Positions 9,213 to 17,728 are shown, counted from the stretch's first letter. The stretch is DNA of 64,000 nt from Bacteroides muris (ex Afrizal et al. 2022) (GCF_004793475.1 NZ_SRYZ01000003.1:1-64000); one strand, 5' to 3'. The notes: generated by a model from the letters alone, not told the origin. Translations and numbers: made by a program.

Positions 9213-9587
9213 ATGAAGCAGCTGAAACAACTACCGGAATTTGTACGCTTCGTAATGGTGGGCATCCTTGCAACAACTCTGCACTACGGATTGTATTTTG
9301 TGTTGCAACAGGTTATCAATGTAAATATAGCCTATACACTGGGATATGCCCTCAGCTTCATCGCCAATTTCTATCTGACCGCTTACTTTACCTTCGGCCG
9401 CAAGCCTTCATGGAGAAAAGCGTTCGGATTCGGAGGAGCACATCTGTTCAACTATCTGTTGCACATAGGATTATTAAATGCCTTTCTCTGGATGGAGCTC
9501 CCCAAGCCCTTAGCCCCCGTTCCGGTTTTCGCCATTGTCATTCCGGTCAACTTCCTGCTGGTGCGGTTTGTTTTCAAGCCCCGCTAG
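9213..9587 (+). CDS. GtrA-like flippase family membrane protein
   Basis: A 124-residue protein with four predicted membrane helices (about 11-31, 35-55, 72-92, 97-118). The family features are FVRFVMVGILATTLHYGLYF at the start and NFYLTAYFTF after helix 2. GtrA-type proteins are thought to move undecaprenyl-phosphate-linked sugars across the inner membrane, working with a GtrB glycosyltransferase such as the one at 15.1 kb. It runs convergent with the fusion gene on the minus strand, and the two stop codons overlap by four bases. Confidence 0.85.
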   Translation: MKQLKQLPEFVRFVMVGILATTLHYGLYFVLQQVINVNIAYTLGYALSFIANFYLTAYFTFGRKPSWRKAFGFGGAHLFNYLLHIGLLNAFLWMELPKPLAPVPVFAIVIPVNFLLVRFVFKPR

Positions 9588-10630
9588 TCGGAAGCCATTC
9601 TCCCCACAATATCTTCCCAGCAGATGCATCCGAACCTCCGGCTATCATAAGAATTGCTTCTGAAATCTCCCATGACAAAATAGTGTTTGGGAGCAACCAC
9701 TATATCCGAAAAAACATCATAAGAAGAATACTTTGAACCGGTATCTTTCAAGGCCTGCCCATTGACGTACACTTTTCCATCCTGCATTCTTAAAGTATCT
9801 CCGGGCATACCGATAATCCGCTTTATATACAAGTTATTCCCTTTTCCGCGCTTAAAGATAACAACATCCAGCCTTTCCGGTTCTCTAAATCCGACCATGC
9901 GTCTATACCCCCAGTCCCTAACGGTATCTTTCTGCATCACGCCAGGTATAAAGCAGAGCAGGTTCAGTAAAGGAGTTTCAATAAATCTTCTGGGCATCAA
10001 CGCGCCATACGAAGCTTTGTCGCACCATATCCATTCCTGAGGTTTCAGAGTGGGCAACATACTGCAAGAAGCTACCTTGACAGGTTCCCCGACAAGCATC
10101 TTTATCAACAGTACCAACAGCAAAGCCACGACAAAATATCGTGAAAAATGCCGGGCGGACATATTCTTTTGTTCAAAGTATAATCCTGACAATAAGCGGA
10201 AATGCCTGTACCCGTCCCTCCAGGAACGAAGGTGGGGATGTCGTTCCCGTCCGTCAGGATATAATATGGTGGGGACTTCGCATAGGGAATGACGGCAGAG
10301 CGCAGCCTTCACCACCATTTCGGATGCAAATTCCATTCCTGTTGCAGTGACACCCCACTGCTCATAGGCACTTCTTCTGAAGCCACGCAAGCCGCAATGA
10401 AAATCCTGTATCGGGATATGGAACAAGACACGCCCCATGAAAGAGAGGACCGGATTTCCCAGATAACGGTGAAGAAAAGGCATGGCATCCGGCTTTATGC
10501 CTCCGGAAAAACGGTTTCCCATCACCAAATCGTACCCTTCCGACAATTTTTCGGTGAACAGGGAGAGGGCGGAGAAATCATAGCTGTCGTCCGAATCTCC
10601 CATAATGACATAAGTTCCAGAAGAACTCAT
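9584..10630 (-). CDS. GT2 C-terminal part fused in frame to signal peptidase I
   Basis: A 348-residue open frame. Residues 5-150 are the C-terminal two thirds of a dolichol-phosphate-mannose-synthase-like GT2 (GTYVIMGDSDDSYDF with the DxD-like acidic cluster, then DFHCGLRGFRR and RERHPHLRSWRDG). Residues 157-348 are a complete-looking S26 signal peptidase. This part has a membrane anchor (about 165-180), the nucleophile Ser in ASCSMLPTL (about 190), the general-base Lys in YIKRIIGMPGD and the closing box MGDFRSNSYDSRRFG. The GT2 N-terminus is present 5' in another frame (10578-10709), so the glycosyltransferase is broken. An ATG at 10162 (MSARHFSRYF) could express the peptidase alone. It is the last gene of the minus-strand operon starting at 14.6 kb. 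Confidence 0.75.
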   Translation of the reverse strand: MSSSGTYVIMGDSDDSYDFSALSLFTEKLSEGYDLVMGNRFSGGIKPDAMPFLHRYLGNPVLSFMGRVLFHIPIQDFHCGLRGFRRSAYEQWGVTATGMEFASEMVVKAALCRHSLCEVPTILYPDGRERHPHLRSWRDGYRHFRLLSGLYFEQKNMSARHFSRYFVVALLLVLLIKMLVGEPVKVASCSMLPTLKPQEWIWCDKASYGALMPRRFIETPLLNLLCFIPGVMQKDTVRDWGYRRMVGFREPERLDVVIFKRGKGNNLYIKRIIGMPGDTLRMQDGKVYVNGQALKDTGSKYSSYDVFSDIVVAPKHYFVMGDFRSNSYDSRRFGCICWEDIVGRMASD

Positions 10631-10709
10631 GCGCCTTTCTTATGCAAGAGCCCAAAGTCTTTTCTTCATTCAGGCAGGGCATTACGACAGAAAAATCCAC
10701 ATTCTTCAT
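10578..10709 (-). pseudogene. Out-of-frame N-terminal fragment of the GT2 gene
   Basis: From the ATG at 10709 the frame reads MKNVDFSVVMPCLNEEKTLG then SCIRKAHEFF, the nucleotide-sugar-binding start of a DPM1-like GT2. It then falls into nonsense and stops at 10578. The downstream fragment resumes at GTYVIMGDSD in a different frame. The stretch that should link them (normally containing the ADNGSTDGS motif, roughly 50 residues) is missing. The lesion is therefore an internal deletion that also changes frame, at about 10615-10625. It starts 12 bp after the previous gene, as expected for the operon. Confidence 0.75.
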
Positions 10710-10721
10710 AGGGTACTATTT

Positions 10722-12177
10722 TCAAGGTTTTACAATTCTGTAAACGGCAAAAGTATTGTTTTGCAACACCTTCTCGAAGCGGTACCTGTTTTCTCTGAAA
10801 GTGGAGTGAGGATATTGCAGGTAAGTCTGGCGAAAAAGAAACTCGACATACCAATCTGCAGTAGCCTGCATATCATCCAACTTCCCGGACAGATTGCACG
10901 ACAGACGTCCGGTATATAGATAAATGGCGCGACTTTCTCCACAGGCCACCACATCATCGGGAGATGAATGAAGGTTCAGATATCCGAACACCTCGCGGGC
11001 ATCTTCCGATTCTATGTCGGGATTAAGGGAAGTATAAACAGGCGCTTCCGCCTTGACCACAGTCGCCACATTGCATAGCATGTTCACACACAAGAGGCCC
11101 GAAACAACCGCAAAGGCCCGCTTCCCCCAGCAGGCTCCGCCATATTCCACAGCCCATTCCATTCCCTTCAGGAAGAAGAGAAGGGCGAACGGAAAGACAT
11201 GTGTCCAATAGCGTATCTCATTATAGGGCCACACAATCAGGAGAAGGCATACGGGCAGGAAATAAGCAATCTCCACCGGATAGCGGCGTATGCAGCAAGC
11301 AAGCCCCACTCCCGTGAAGAGCCAGAAAGCGATACAAAAAGAGAAGTGAGGAAAGGCCATCAATATGCCGGGATTAAAGAAGAAGCTTTGCAAATTCTGC
11401 CATATCACCGCCAGTGTGACATACTCCAAGTGATGAAAGTGGCTGAGATAGCCGCTGGGGAAACAATAATTCCAACATAAAAAAAAACAGCGCAGCAGAG
11501 AGATATGGCAGCATAAGCCTCCGGCCGCGGCACCCGCTCCGGAGCTGCGCCACCATCAAGGAGGCGAACAAGACATATCCTTCAGTGCGTATCTGTGCCG
11601 TAAAGAGTAGCAGCACTCCCAACAGCAGAGGAAGTGCACCGGAACGGCATTGCCCGTTGCCATAGCAACGATGTATGCCCCAAAGCGAAGCGGCGATAAA
11701 AAACAAGAAAAACAGTTCGCACGATACATAATTGCAAAAGTACAGGTAGAAAGTATTGAACCCCAACAAAATGACGGCAGCCAAAGGCAGCAGCCCATTC
11801 TTCTCCCTTTGCCTGAACAGCAAATAGAAAACCGCCAACGCACCTATAAAGAAAACGGTTTCTGTGATTTTGAACGCTTGATAGTCCATCCCGAAACATT
11901 TCAAAGGTACAGACAGAAGAAGGGGACTTCCCCAAGGATAAAGCACCGGAGAATAGCGTTGGTAGGTAGACATATCTATCATCTGCTGCATGTCATGCAG
12001 CACTTTTTCCGCATCTCCCTGCCACACGCACAAGGCCTGACGGAGATAAAGCGGAAAATCTCCATTGAACACACATCCCGCCGTAATGAAGCGGGACGTG
12101 CAGTACACAAGGGCCACGGCCACCGGCACAAGCAGCAAGCACTCAATCGATCTCTTTCGGGATAAGCCTGTAATCAT
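10722..12177 (-). pseudogene. GT-C-like membrane glycosyltransferase interrupted at a T9 tract
   Basis: Two overlapping frames (12177-11374 and 11429-10722) together make one polytopic protein of about 484 residues. It has a first-loop acidic motif (FNGDFPLYLRQA), around ten hydrophobic helices and a soluble C-terminal domain (DDVVACGESRAIYLYTGR). They are joined at nine consecutive T residues on the minus strand (plus-strand A9 at 11479-11487). Removing one T would continue the reading into CWNYCFPSGYLSHFHHLEY and restore full length. As written, the first frame ends after LAKLLL at 11374. This could be an inactivating mutation, a phase-variable tract or an assembly error. The start overlaps the upstream gene by about 35 bp. 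Confidence 0.7.
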
Positions 12178-12583
12178 AATCGGCATTCTTGAGTTTTTCT
12201 ATGGAATAGAACTTGATTCCGCTGTCCTTGTTCCCAAGGAACAAGAAGGTGTACACCGGCACTCTTCCGTCACACGCCTCCTTGGTCAGCGACAAGTTTC
12301 CACCCAAACAGAATACCAACGTATTGTCTTTGGTATATTCCGGATTCAGCAACATGGTTTGCAGTTTGTTGTAGGTCTTCAGCTTGGGATTTGCCGGCAT
12401 GGCTATCACGTACTTATAGCTGTCTTTCCATACGGCATCCAAGTCCACGGATTCAACATGCGTCTCGGTGGCAGTCGCGGCTATCAGCATGGTGTAATCC
12501 CTCTTTGGCCGATTTTGTGAAAACATGCACACACTGCACAACATAAAAACACAACTCATAATGATTCTTTTCTTCGTCTTCAT
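12143..12583 (-). CDS. Secreted protein of unknown function
   Basis: 146 residues with a signal peptide (MKTKKRIIMSCVFMLCSVCMFS, cleavage near residue 22) and a compact soluble domain of about 120 residues. Two Cys occur after the signal (CLGG, ACDG, about 92 and 105). I do not recognise the family. The ATG overlaps the stop of the preceding broken gene by four bases (ATGA), so it is translationally coupled within the NVEALA operon. A role in the envelope or periplasm is inferred only from the signal and context. Confidence 0.7.
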   Translation of the reverse strand: MKTKKRIIMSCVFMLCSVCMFSQNRPKRDYTMLIAATATETHVESVDLDAVWKDSYKYVIAMPANPKLKTYNKLQTMLLNPEYTKDNTLVFCLGGNLSLTKEACDGRVPVYTFLFLGNKDSGIKFYSIEKLKNADYDYRLIPKEID

Positions 12584-12982
12584 AATTCGTCTGAATAATA
12601 ATGGTTAATAATTGATTTAAAATATTCTTCCGACAGCATCGGAACCACCTTGTCGGGAATAAACAGATGCTTCACTTCCAGGTTCTCTTCGAGCACGAAA
12701 CAATAAGGAAAATGCACATGCTCGGCAGGCAAGCCGATTGCATCTTGCGGCACATTGCAAAAGGCCAACGGCACCTCCAGCCTTTGCAGCAAAATCTTCA
12801 GGGCATTGTTGTTGTCATACGAGCCCATCACCAATATGTGATCCTTCCACTTACCTCCTTCTTTGCTGTGCTTTCTCCACAAATGCCGCAGAGGTTCTAA
12901 GTTTGCCCACCAACCATACGTTAGTACCCAGCAAAAACAGAATGACAATCCATCCAATCCATTTATAAAATGTACTATTCAT
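12580..12982 (-). pseudogene. Disrupted membrane-anchored thioredoxin-like/DUF protein of the NVEALA operon
   Basis: The frame from the ATG at 12982 gives a clear membrane anchor (YKWIGWIVILFLLGTNVWLV) and stops after about 43 codons at QQRRR. The conserved-looking C-terminal half (KWKDHILVMGSYDNNNALK to the end, about 95 residues) lies in a different frame whose own upstream codons look random. The joint at about 12850 therefore carries a frameshift and probably a deletion, since comparable anchored proteins beside beta-propeller lipoproteins are longer. It starts 3 bp after the beta-propeller gene ends and overlaps the next gene by 4 bp. The family assignment is tentative; the disruption is well supported. 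Confidence 0.6.
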
Positions 12983-12985
12983 GTA

Positions 12986-14182
12986 TCAATGTCTCAAATG
13001 ATAAAAAAACAACACAGGATTGCTATCTTCTGTCAATCCATCATATAGTTTTTCCAATGTTTCATCCTGTATCAACGGACTATTATATACTCTCTTTTTC
13101 AATGATAAAACCCTATTAGCAGACTGTTGAACCACATAGGTGTTATCTCCCAGACGGGCCAAGGGTGTATTCAGAGTAGAATAAAATTCAAACAGCGGAT
13201 TCGTGTACTTTCCCGAGCATCTAAGCATAGAGCCCGTCTTACGATTATGAACGACAAAAGGATGCCAATAGATTTTAGGAACGGAGAAAAAGAACACTGA
13301 CACATCTTTACAGAAAACGTAATCGCCAAGGGTGACTGTCCTATTTAAAAGTTCTATATAAGTATTATCATTTATATCCTTGGTTATTTCCAGATACCCT
13401 CCTCCCACAATATCAAGCTGATAGAGTTTCGTACAACCGTTTGTTCCTACTTTATAGAATGATTCCGTCCAAGGTCTATTCAAATAAACATCATCCCCAT
13501 ATTTTCGGAACGGGAACATTCCATTGTTTATCCGAAACAATTTGGTTTGATAAGTGGGAAGTGCCCTATATTGGATTTCCTGCTTCTCCGAATTAGTGGC
13601 AACGTACAGCATCGGACGCGTTTCTTCCTCACTCAAACCGCTGTTAGTAAAACCTGCAATCAGCTGTTCATCGACTTCCTCAATGGCTTCAAAATGATTC
13701 GTACCCGTTCCTAAACGAACCGTCTTTTTCAAATCGCCAACAAAATCATAGTACAGCAACTTAGCGGCCCAATCCACTATAACCAGATGCTTCTTGTCGG
13801 CAGACAAAGCTATGTTGCATAATCGTATATACTCTTCCGGTCCTTCCCCCTCCTGTCCTATTTTCCGGACAAAGCGCCCTTGCATATCAAAGCAAAAGAC
13901 ACTCTTTGCCATTTCCCTATCCATTACAAAAATGTAATCGTCCGTACAAACCATTTGATTGACAACACCAATCAAGCACCTTTCATCTGTCTGCAAACGG
14001 ACAAACTTCACATCATCCATCAGGCTGTCAAAAGGAACAGCCGGAATTTTATTGAGGTCGATAGTCAATTCTATGGCTGTGGTATCTTCCACATGCTCCA
14101 TCGGCTCTTCAGAAAGATTACGGCCTCTTTTTTGGCATCCTATAAGGGTTGCCAAAAGCAATATATAAATAACTGTCCTCAT
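12986..14182 (-). CDS. 6-bladed beta-propeller lipoprotein (DUF4934/DUF5128-like)
   Basis: 398 residues starting at MRTVIYILLLATLIGCQKRG, a lipoprotein signal with the lipobox LIGC (Cys at residue 16). After a short acidic linker the chain shows repeated propeller blades: FVRLQTDE, IFVMDREMAKSVFCFDMQGR, FVRKIGQEGEGPEEY, HLVIVDWAAKLLYYD. The phrase GRFVRKIGxxGxGPEEY is a hallmark of the Bacteroides 6-bladed propeller family found next to NVEALA proteins. The start at 14182 was chosen because it gives the lipobox; the open frame upstream overlaps the NVEALA-like gene. It lies 14 bp behind that gene. The role is unknown, probably envelope peptide or ligand binding. Confidence 0.8.
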   Translation of the reverse strand: MRTVIYILLLATLIGCQKRGRNLSEEPMEHVEDTTAIELTIDLNKIPAVPFDSLMDDVKFVRLQTDERCLIGVVNQMVCTDDYIFVMDREMAKSVFCFDMQGRFVRKIGQEGEGPEEYIRLCNIALSADKKHLVIVDWAAKLLYYDFVGDLKKTVRLGTGTNHFEAIEEVDEQLIAGFTNSGLSEEETRPMLYVATNSEKQEIQYRALPTYQTKLFRINNGMFPFRKYGDDVYLNRPWTESFYKVGTNGCTKLYQLDIVGGGYLEITKDINDNTYIELLNRTVTLGDYVFCKDVSVFFFSVPKIYWHPFVVHNRKTGSMLRCSGKYTNPLFEFYSTLNTPLARLGDNTYVVQQSANRVLSLKKRVYNSPLIQDETLEKLYDGLTEDSNPVLFFYHLRH

Positions 14183-14196
14183 AGCTCTTACAACGG

Positions 14197-14655
14197 TTAT
14201 TGCACACAGGGGTTGGTAATGGAGCATACAACAACATAAGCAGGATCTCCACAATAATATTTCGTTGCCTCAAATTCTTCTGTCACTTCGATATACTCTT
14301 CACTGAAAGAACCAGAATAATTCGTAGTATCGGCAGTAATTGTCGCACCGAAATTTGCTCCCCATCCGGGACTACCAACCTCAATCCCCGCACCGGCAGA
14401 ACCTCCTACATTGCTACCGGATCCACTTGCATCCCCTTTCTTAATATAAGTCTTTCGGGTGCATTTAACCTTTGTCTGCTCCTGTTTCCCAAATCCGGTC
14501 GTTGTTCCATCCACTCCTCCCACCTGTGCCTGCACACTGGGATGCAATGAAGCGGTAAGCAACCCATGTCCTTCCAAGGCATTCTTCACATTCATTACAA
14601 CTCCACCCATCAACAGAAAGGCACCTGCTGCTACAAGCATTTTTTTCGTTTTCAT
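14197..14655 (-). CDS. NVEALA-like small secreted protein
   Basis: 152 residues. The N-terminus MKTKKMLVAAGAFLLMGGVV followed by NVKNALEGHG resembles NVEALA-family proteins, whose name comes from an Asn-Val-x-Ala-Leu motif just after an atypical signal. Here NVKNAL stands in its place. The mature region is Gly/Ser-rich (about 70-105) and ends in a Cys cluster (KYYCGDPAY, VVVCSITNPCVQ). NVEALA proteins are abundant, fast-evolving exported proteins of Bacteroides with unknown function. It is the first intact gene of a minus-strand operon with the beta-propeller lipoprotein, a membrane-anchored protein, a secreted protein, a glycosyltransferase and a signal peptidase. Confidence 0.7.
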   Translation of the reverse strand: MKTKKMLVAAGAFLLMGGVVMNVKNALEGHGLLTASLHPSVQAQVGGVDGTTTGFGKQEQTKVKCTRKTYIKKGDASGSGSNVGGSAGAGIEVGSPGWGANFGATITADTTNYSGSFSEEYIEVTEEFEATKYYCGDPAYVVVCSITNPCVQ

Positions 14656-14704
14656 AACTTTAGATTTTTAGTTAATTAAAAATGTTTATAAAGCCCAGCC
14701 AGCC

Positions 14705-14890
14705 TCAAATCTCAGGCCCCAGCTGCTGTTTTTCTCTTTGTTTCAAAATATCACTTACATCCTGCTTCAGCACTGTGGAGTTTCTCCAGTTCAAGGAATA
14801 ACTCCGGGTATAGCAAGCCAAATAGCCGAAATAGAATACGAACAGCACCCATGCCCACCTCCAGCAGGATTCAGATACCTCCCTCCGCAA
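14705..14890 (-). other. Possible leader ORF or remnant upstream of the NVEALA operon
   Basis: A 61-codon open frame encodes a hydrophobic segment (WAWVLFVFYFGYLAC) and a polar tail ending KQREKQQLGPEI. The only starts are TTG/GTG codons and the TTG lies inside the -7 element, so translation as drawn is doubtful. It may be a degenerate gene or part of a 230-nt 5' leader. The rest of 14656-15099 holds two divergent upstream regions and no other gene. Confidence 0.3.
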
Positions 14891-14895
14891 ATATA
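14888..14895 (-). promoter_or_regulatory. Candidate -7 element for the NVEALA operon
   Basis: Minus-strand TATATTTG matches TAnnTTTG. It lies about 230 bp upstream of the NVEALA-like start, and no closer match is visible. The -33 region reads GTTG rather than TTTG. Confidence 0.5.
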
Positions 14896-15099
14896 ACTCC
14901 TTTTTTTCATTCGCAACTGAAACGGCTCATAAATCAACCAACAATCTATGTTTTTTTCATTTGAGGAAGTTAGAGGGAGTTATAGCCCAATAAACACTTG
15001 CAAAAATTCACTTTTTATTGCATGTTCTTTCTATTTTCAACATCCAATAATTTGCTTTTCTTCCGATTTCTTACGAATATTGCAAAAAGATTTATTTTT

Positions 15100-16071
15100 A
15101 TGATGGAAAACTCACCCATACTTGCCGTTGTCGTGCCTTGCTACAAAGAAGAGGCAGTGCTACACGAAACCCATAAACGATTGAGCCAATTGTTCGACCA
15201 AATGATACAAGCCGGACAGATTTCCCCGGAAAGCTACATATTATATGTAAATGACGGAAGTACCGACCGGACCTGGACCATCATCAAAGAGCTACACGGA
15301 AGCAGCGCATACGCCTGCGGGCTGAACCTCGCAGGAAACGTAGGCCACCAGAATGCCCTGCTTGCCGGACTCAATGCCGTAAAAGACCGTTGCGAGATAG
15401 CCATTTCCATTGATGCAGACTTGCAAGACGACATCCGGGTGATTCCGGACATGATAAACAGCTATGAAGCGGGCAATGACATCGTCTATGGCGTACGTAA
15501 AGAACGGAAGACCGACACTTTCTTCAAACGCAACACCGCTTTGGTCTTTTATCGGCTGATGAAGGCAATGGGAGTAAAATCCGTCTATAATCATGCCGAC
15601 TACCGCCTGATGAGCCGGAGGGCTGTGCAGCACTTATGCCGTTTCCGGGAACGCAACCTCTTTCTTCGGGGGCTGGTTCCCCTCATCGGTTACCGAACGG
15701 ACTGTGTGTACTACAACCGCGACAAGCGCTTTGCCGGAGAGTCAAAGTATCCTTTCCGTAAGATGCTCAACTTTGCCATCGACGGCATCACTTCCTTTTC
15801 CGTAAAACCCGTCCGTATGATTTTCTGGATAGGTTGCATATTCGTCCTTGTCGCGCTGTGCGTCACCGGATGGACGCTTTACTCATACATACAGCACAAC
15901 ACCGTTCCCGGATGGTCATCACTGATAATTTCCGTCTGGCTGGTAGGAGGCGTGATACTTGTGTCGCTGGGGATTGTGGGCGAATACATCGGCAAAATAT
16001 ACATTGAGGTGAAGGACCGACCGCGCTACAATGAAGAAGAACTGCTGATGCCGGGCAACAAAGAGACATAA
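15100..16071 (+). CDS. GtrB/ArnC-like undecaprenyl-phosphate glycosyltransferase
   Basis: About 323 residues. The N-terminal GT2 domain has VVVPCYKEEAVLHE, the YVNDGSTDRTW motif, SIDADLQDD (the metal-binding DxD region) and YGVRKERKTD. Two C-terminal membrane helices follow (about 233-255 and 268-290), then the family tail IGKIYIEVKDRPRYNEEE. Such enzymes load a sugar onto undecaprenyl phosphate at the inner-membrane cytoplasmic face for later transfer by GT-C enzymes. The ATG at 15100 (or 15103) was chosen because the longer upstream frame is AT-rich and unlike the family. GtrA-like and GT39-like partners lie within 8 kb. Confidence 0.85.
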   Translation: MMENSPILAVVVPCYKEEAVLHETHKRLSQLFDQMIQAGQISPESYILYVNDGSTDRTWTIIKELHGSSAYACGLNLAGNVGHQNALLAGLNAVKDRCEIAISIDADLQDDIRVIPDMINSYEAGNDIVYGVRKERKTDTFFKRNTALVFYRLMKAMGVKSVYNHADYRLMSRRAVQHLCRFRERNLFLRGLVPLIGYRTDCVYYNRDKRFAGESKYPFRKMLNFAIDGITSFSVKPVRMIFWIGCIFVLVALCVTGWTLYSYIQHNTVPGWSSLIISVWLVGGVILVSLGIVGEYIGKIYIEVKDRPRYNEEELLMPGNKET

Positions 16072-16108
16072 TCCCAGCACCTCCTTGAAACTTCATATAC
16101 GTTTCAGG

Positions 16109-16274
16109 ATGTATAAAGAGACTATGGAATGGATGCAAAACTTTGGTATGTGGGGCATATTTCTTAAAAGCCCCGATGAAATGACAGGACAATACGGGAT
16201 ATCACTATGCAGGAATACAAGCAAGTCTTGACAAAAAGAAAATAACTACAATTGAATTAGAGGAAATAGATTGA
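16109..16274 (+). pseudogene. Possible small gene with a +1 frameshift
   Basis: The ATG at 16109 opens a 40-codon frame (MYKETMEWMQNFGMWGIFLK...). A second protein-like stretch (GYHYAGIQASLDKKKITTIE plus LEEID and a stop at 16272) lies in the +1 frame and overlaps its end. Joined, they would make a peptide of about 54 residues just upstream of the small membrane protein gene. No family is recognised, and both pieces could be chance. Confidence 0.25.
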
Positions 16275-16293
16275 ACATTAAATAAAGGGAAGA

Positions 16294-16584
16294 ATGGGAA
16301 CATTAGGCTGTGTAAATGATATGCTACAACGAGACAAAGAGAACCGTGAGCTTCGCAAACTAAATAGACAAAGGATGAAAGAACATCATAAATACCTTGC
16401 AAACAAAGGGGGAAATACTGATTTATCCAATGTCTCCATTGAAAAGATGGAAGAAATCCGTAAAAACTCCATAGAAAAAGAACAGTCTGACCGAATCTAC
16501 CTGTTTAAGGCATATATAATTCTCACAATATGCTTTTTAGGGTTATTTTTATTAGGCTTACTTTGTTGCAAATTATTCTTCTAA
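16294..16584 (+). CDS. Small tail-anchored membrane protein, unknown function
   Basis: 96 residues. The N-terminal 65 are highly charged and helical, with a DMLQRDKENRELRKLNRQRM stretch suggesting a short coiled coil. A single hydrophobic segment at the C-terminus (AYIILTICFLGLFLLGLL) would anchor it in the membrane. The composition is AT-rich relative to its neighbours. No family recognised. The ATG follows AAGGGAAGA, one of the few purine-rich stretches near a start here. After the stop, 16585-16734 holds nothing I can support. Confidence 0.6.
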   Translation: MGTLGCVNDMLQRDKENRELRKLNRQRMKEHHKYLANKGGNTDLSNVSIEKMEEIRKNSIEKEQSDRIYLFKAYIILTICFLGLFLLGLLCCKLFF

Positions 16585-16734
16585 ACACCCAACAGTACAA
16601 CAACCTACAAATTAAAAATCTTGAGATGGCTACCTATGTTTCCGACTCCAGTATCAATAAAAGCGAAGCGTATTGGCTAAACAAAGAGAAAAGGAAATTA
16701 TACAAAACAAATATCAAATATAAACATCTCATAT

Positions 16735-17691
16735 TTAATATTTTATCTCATTTTTCCTTTTCTTCCACAGCTGATAACTATTGATGATGTTTTGCCACAA
16801 CACATACGAACCCGGCCCCACAGAAGATAACGGATTAAGATAAGTATATGCCATCCAGATGGCAAGCACCGTATTCTTTTGCCCCAGCGCCTGCCCTCCG
16901 CTGATGCGCTCACCATAATGACCGCCGATTCTCTTTCCCAAATAGAATTGTATACAGCAGGTTATCAGTCCCGCCAAGGCTATCAGCAGTTCAACAAATA
17001 TCGGTGCATCACTATTGACCAACGAACGCACCGTCTGCCCTGAGACAATGGCAAGAGCCACTGCCCACAAATAGAAGGCGGCATCGTGGAACCCCAACAG
17101 ACAGTGATGCGCCTTCGGCACAAACGCGCGCAGGAAGCATGCCAGCAAGAAAGGACAAAGCAACAATGGAAAAACCTTACTCAGGATTTTCAGGAATGCA
17201 ACAAAAAAAGCAATGTCAGCATGAGGCTCCACCAACGGGAAAAACAAAGGAACAGCCACAGCCGCCAAAAGATTGGATAACAACGTATAGGTCGTCAGGC
17301 TGGATGCGCTTCCACCCAGTTTACCGGTAATGACAGCCGCAGCGGTTGCAGTGGGACAAATGAGGCAGACCATCGCACCTTCAAACACTTCCCGGTAGAC
17401 CTCCTCCATAGGGCAACACACCAACAACACCGCAACAATCAAGCAAGAAACCGTCTGGAACAGCAGTAACCATCCATGCCACGATTTGGGTTTCAGTTCA
17501 TGCACCTCCACCTTGCAGAAGGTGAGCAGAAGTTGGGAAAAAATCAAAAGCGGAGTCAGGAAAGCCACTAACCCATTCACATAAGGCTTGGCAGGCGCCA
17601 CAAAAGAAATGTCTGCAAAAAAGAAATATCCCAAAGTACCGGCAAGCATTGCCAAAGGCAATGCCCAGTTCTTTATAAAACGAACCAGCAT
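16735..17691 (-). CDS. BASS family (bile acid:sodium symporter-like) transporter
   Basis: 318 residues with nine to ten hydrophobic helices. Family marks include GAMVCLICPTATAAAVITGK LGG near the middle (discontinuous helix region) and GQALGQKNTVLAIW near the end. Members carry organic anions such as bile acids, pantoate, pyruvate or keto acids with sodium; the Bacteroides substrate is not evident. The gene has its own -7 element (TAACTTTG at 17721-17728) and is divergent from the amidase gene. Confidence 0.8.
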   Translation of the reverse strand: MLVRFIKNWALPLAMLAGTLGYFFFADISFVAPAKPYVNGLVAFLTPLLIFSQLLLTFCKVEVHELKPKSWHGWLLLFQTVSCLIVAVLLVCCPMEEVYREVFEGAMVCLICPTATAAAVITGKLGGSASSLTTYTLLSNLLAAVAVPLFFPLVEPHADIAFFVAFLKILSKVFPLLLCPFLLACFLRAFVPKAHHCLLGFHDAAFYLWAVALAIVSGQTVRSLVNSDAPIFVELLIALAGLITCCIQFYLGKRIGGHYGERISGGQALGQKNTVLAIWMAYTYLNPLSSVGPGSYVLWQNIINSYQLWKKRKNEIKY

Positions 17692-17720
17692 ACTTGATTT
17701 GCTATTTTAATTATCTGCCG

Positions 17721-17728
17721 CAAAGTTA
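17721..17728 (-). promoter_or_regulatory. -7 element for the BASS transporter gene
   Basis: Minus-strand TAACTTTG lies 30 bp upstream of the ATG at 17691. Confidence 0.7.
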
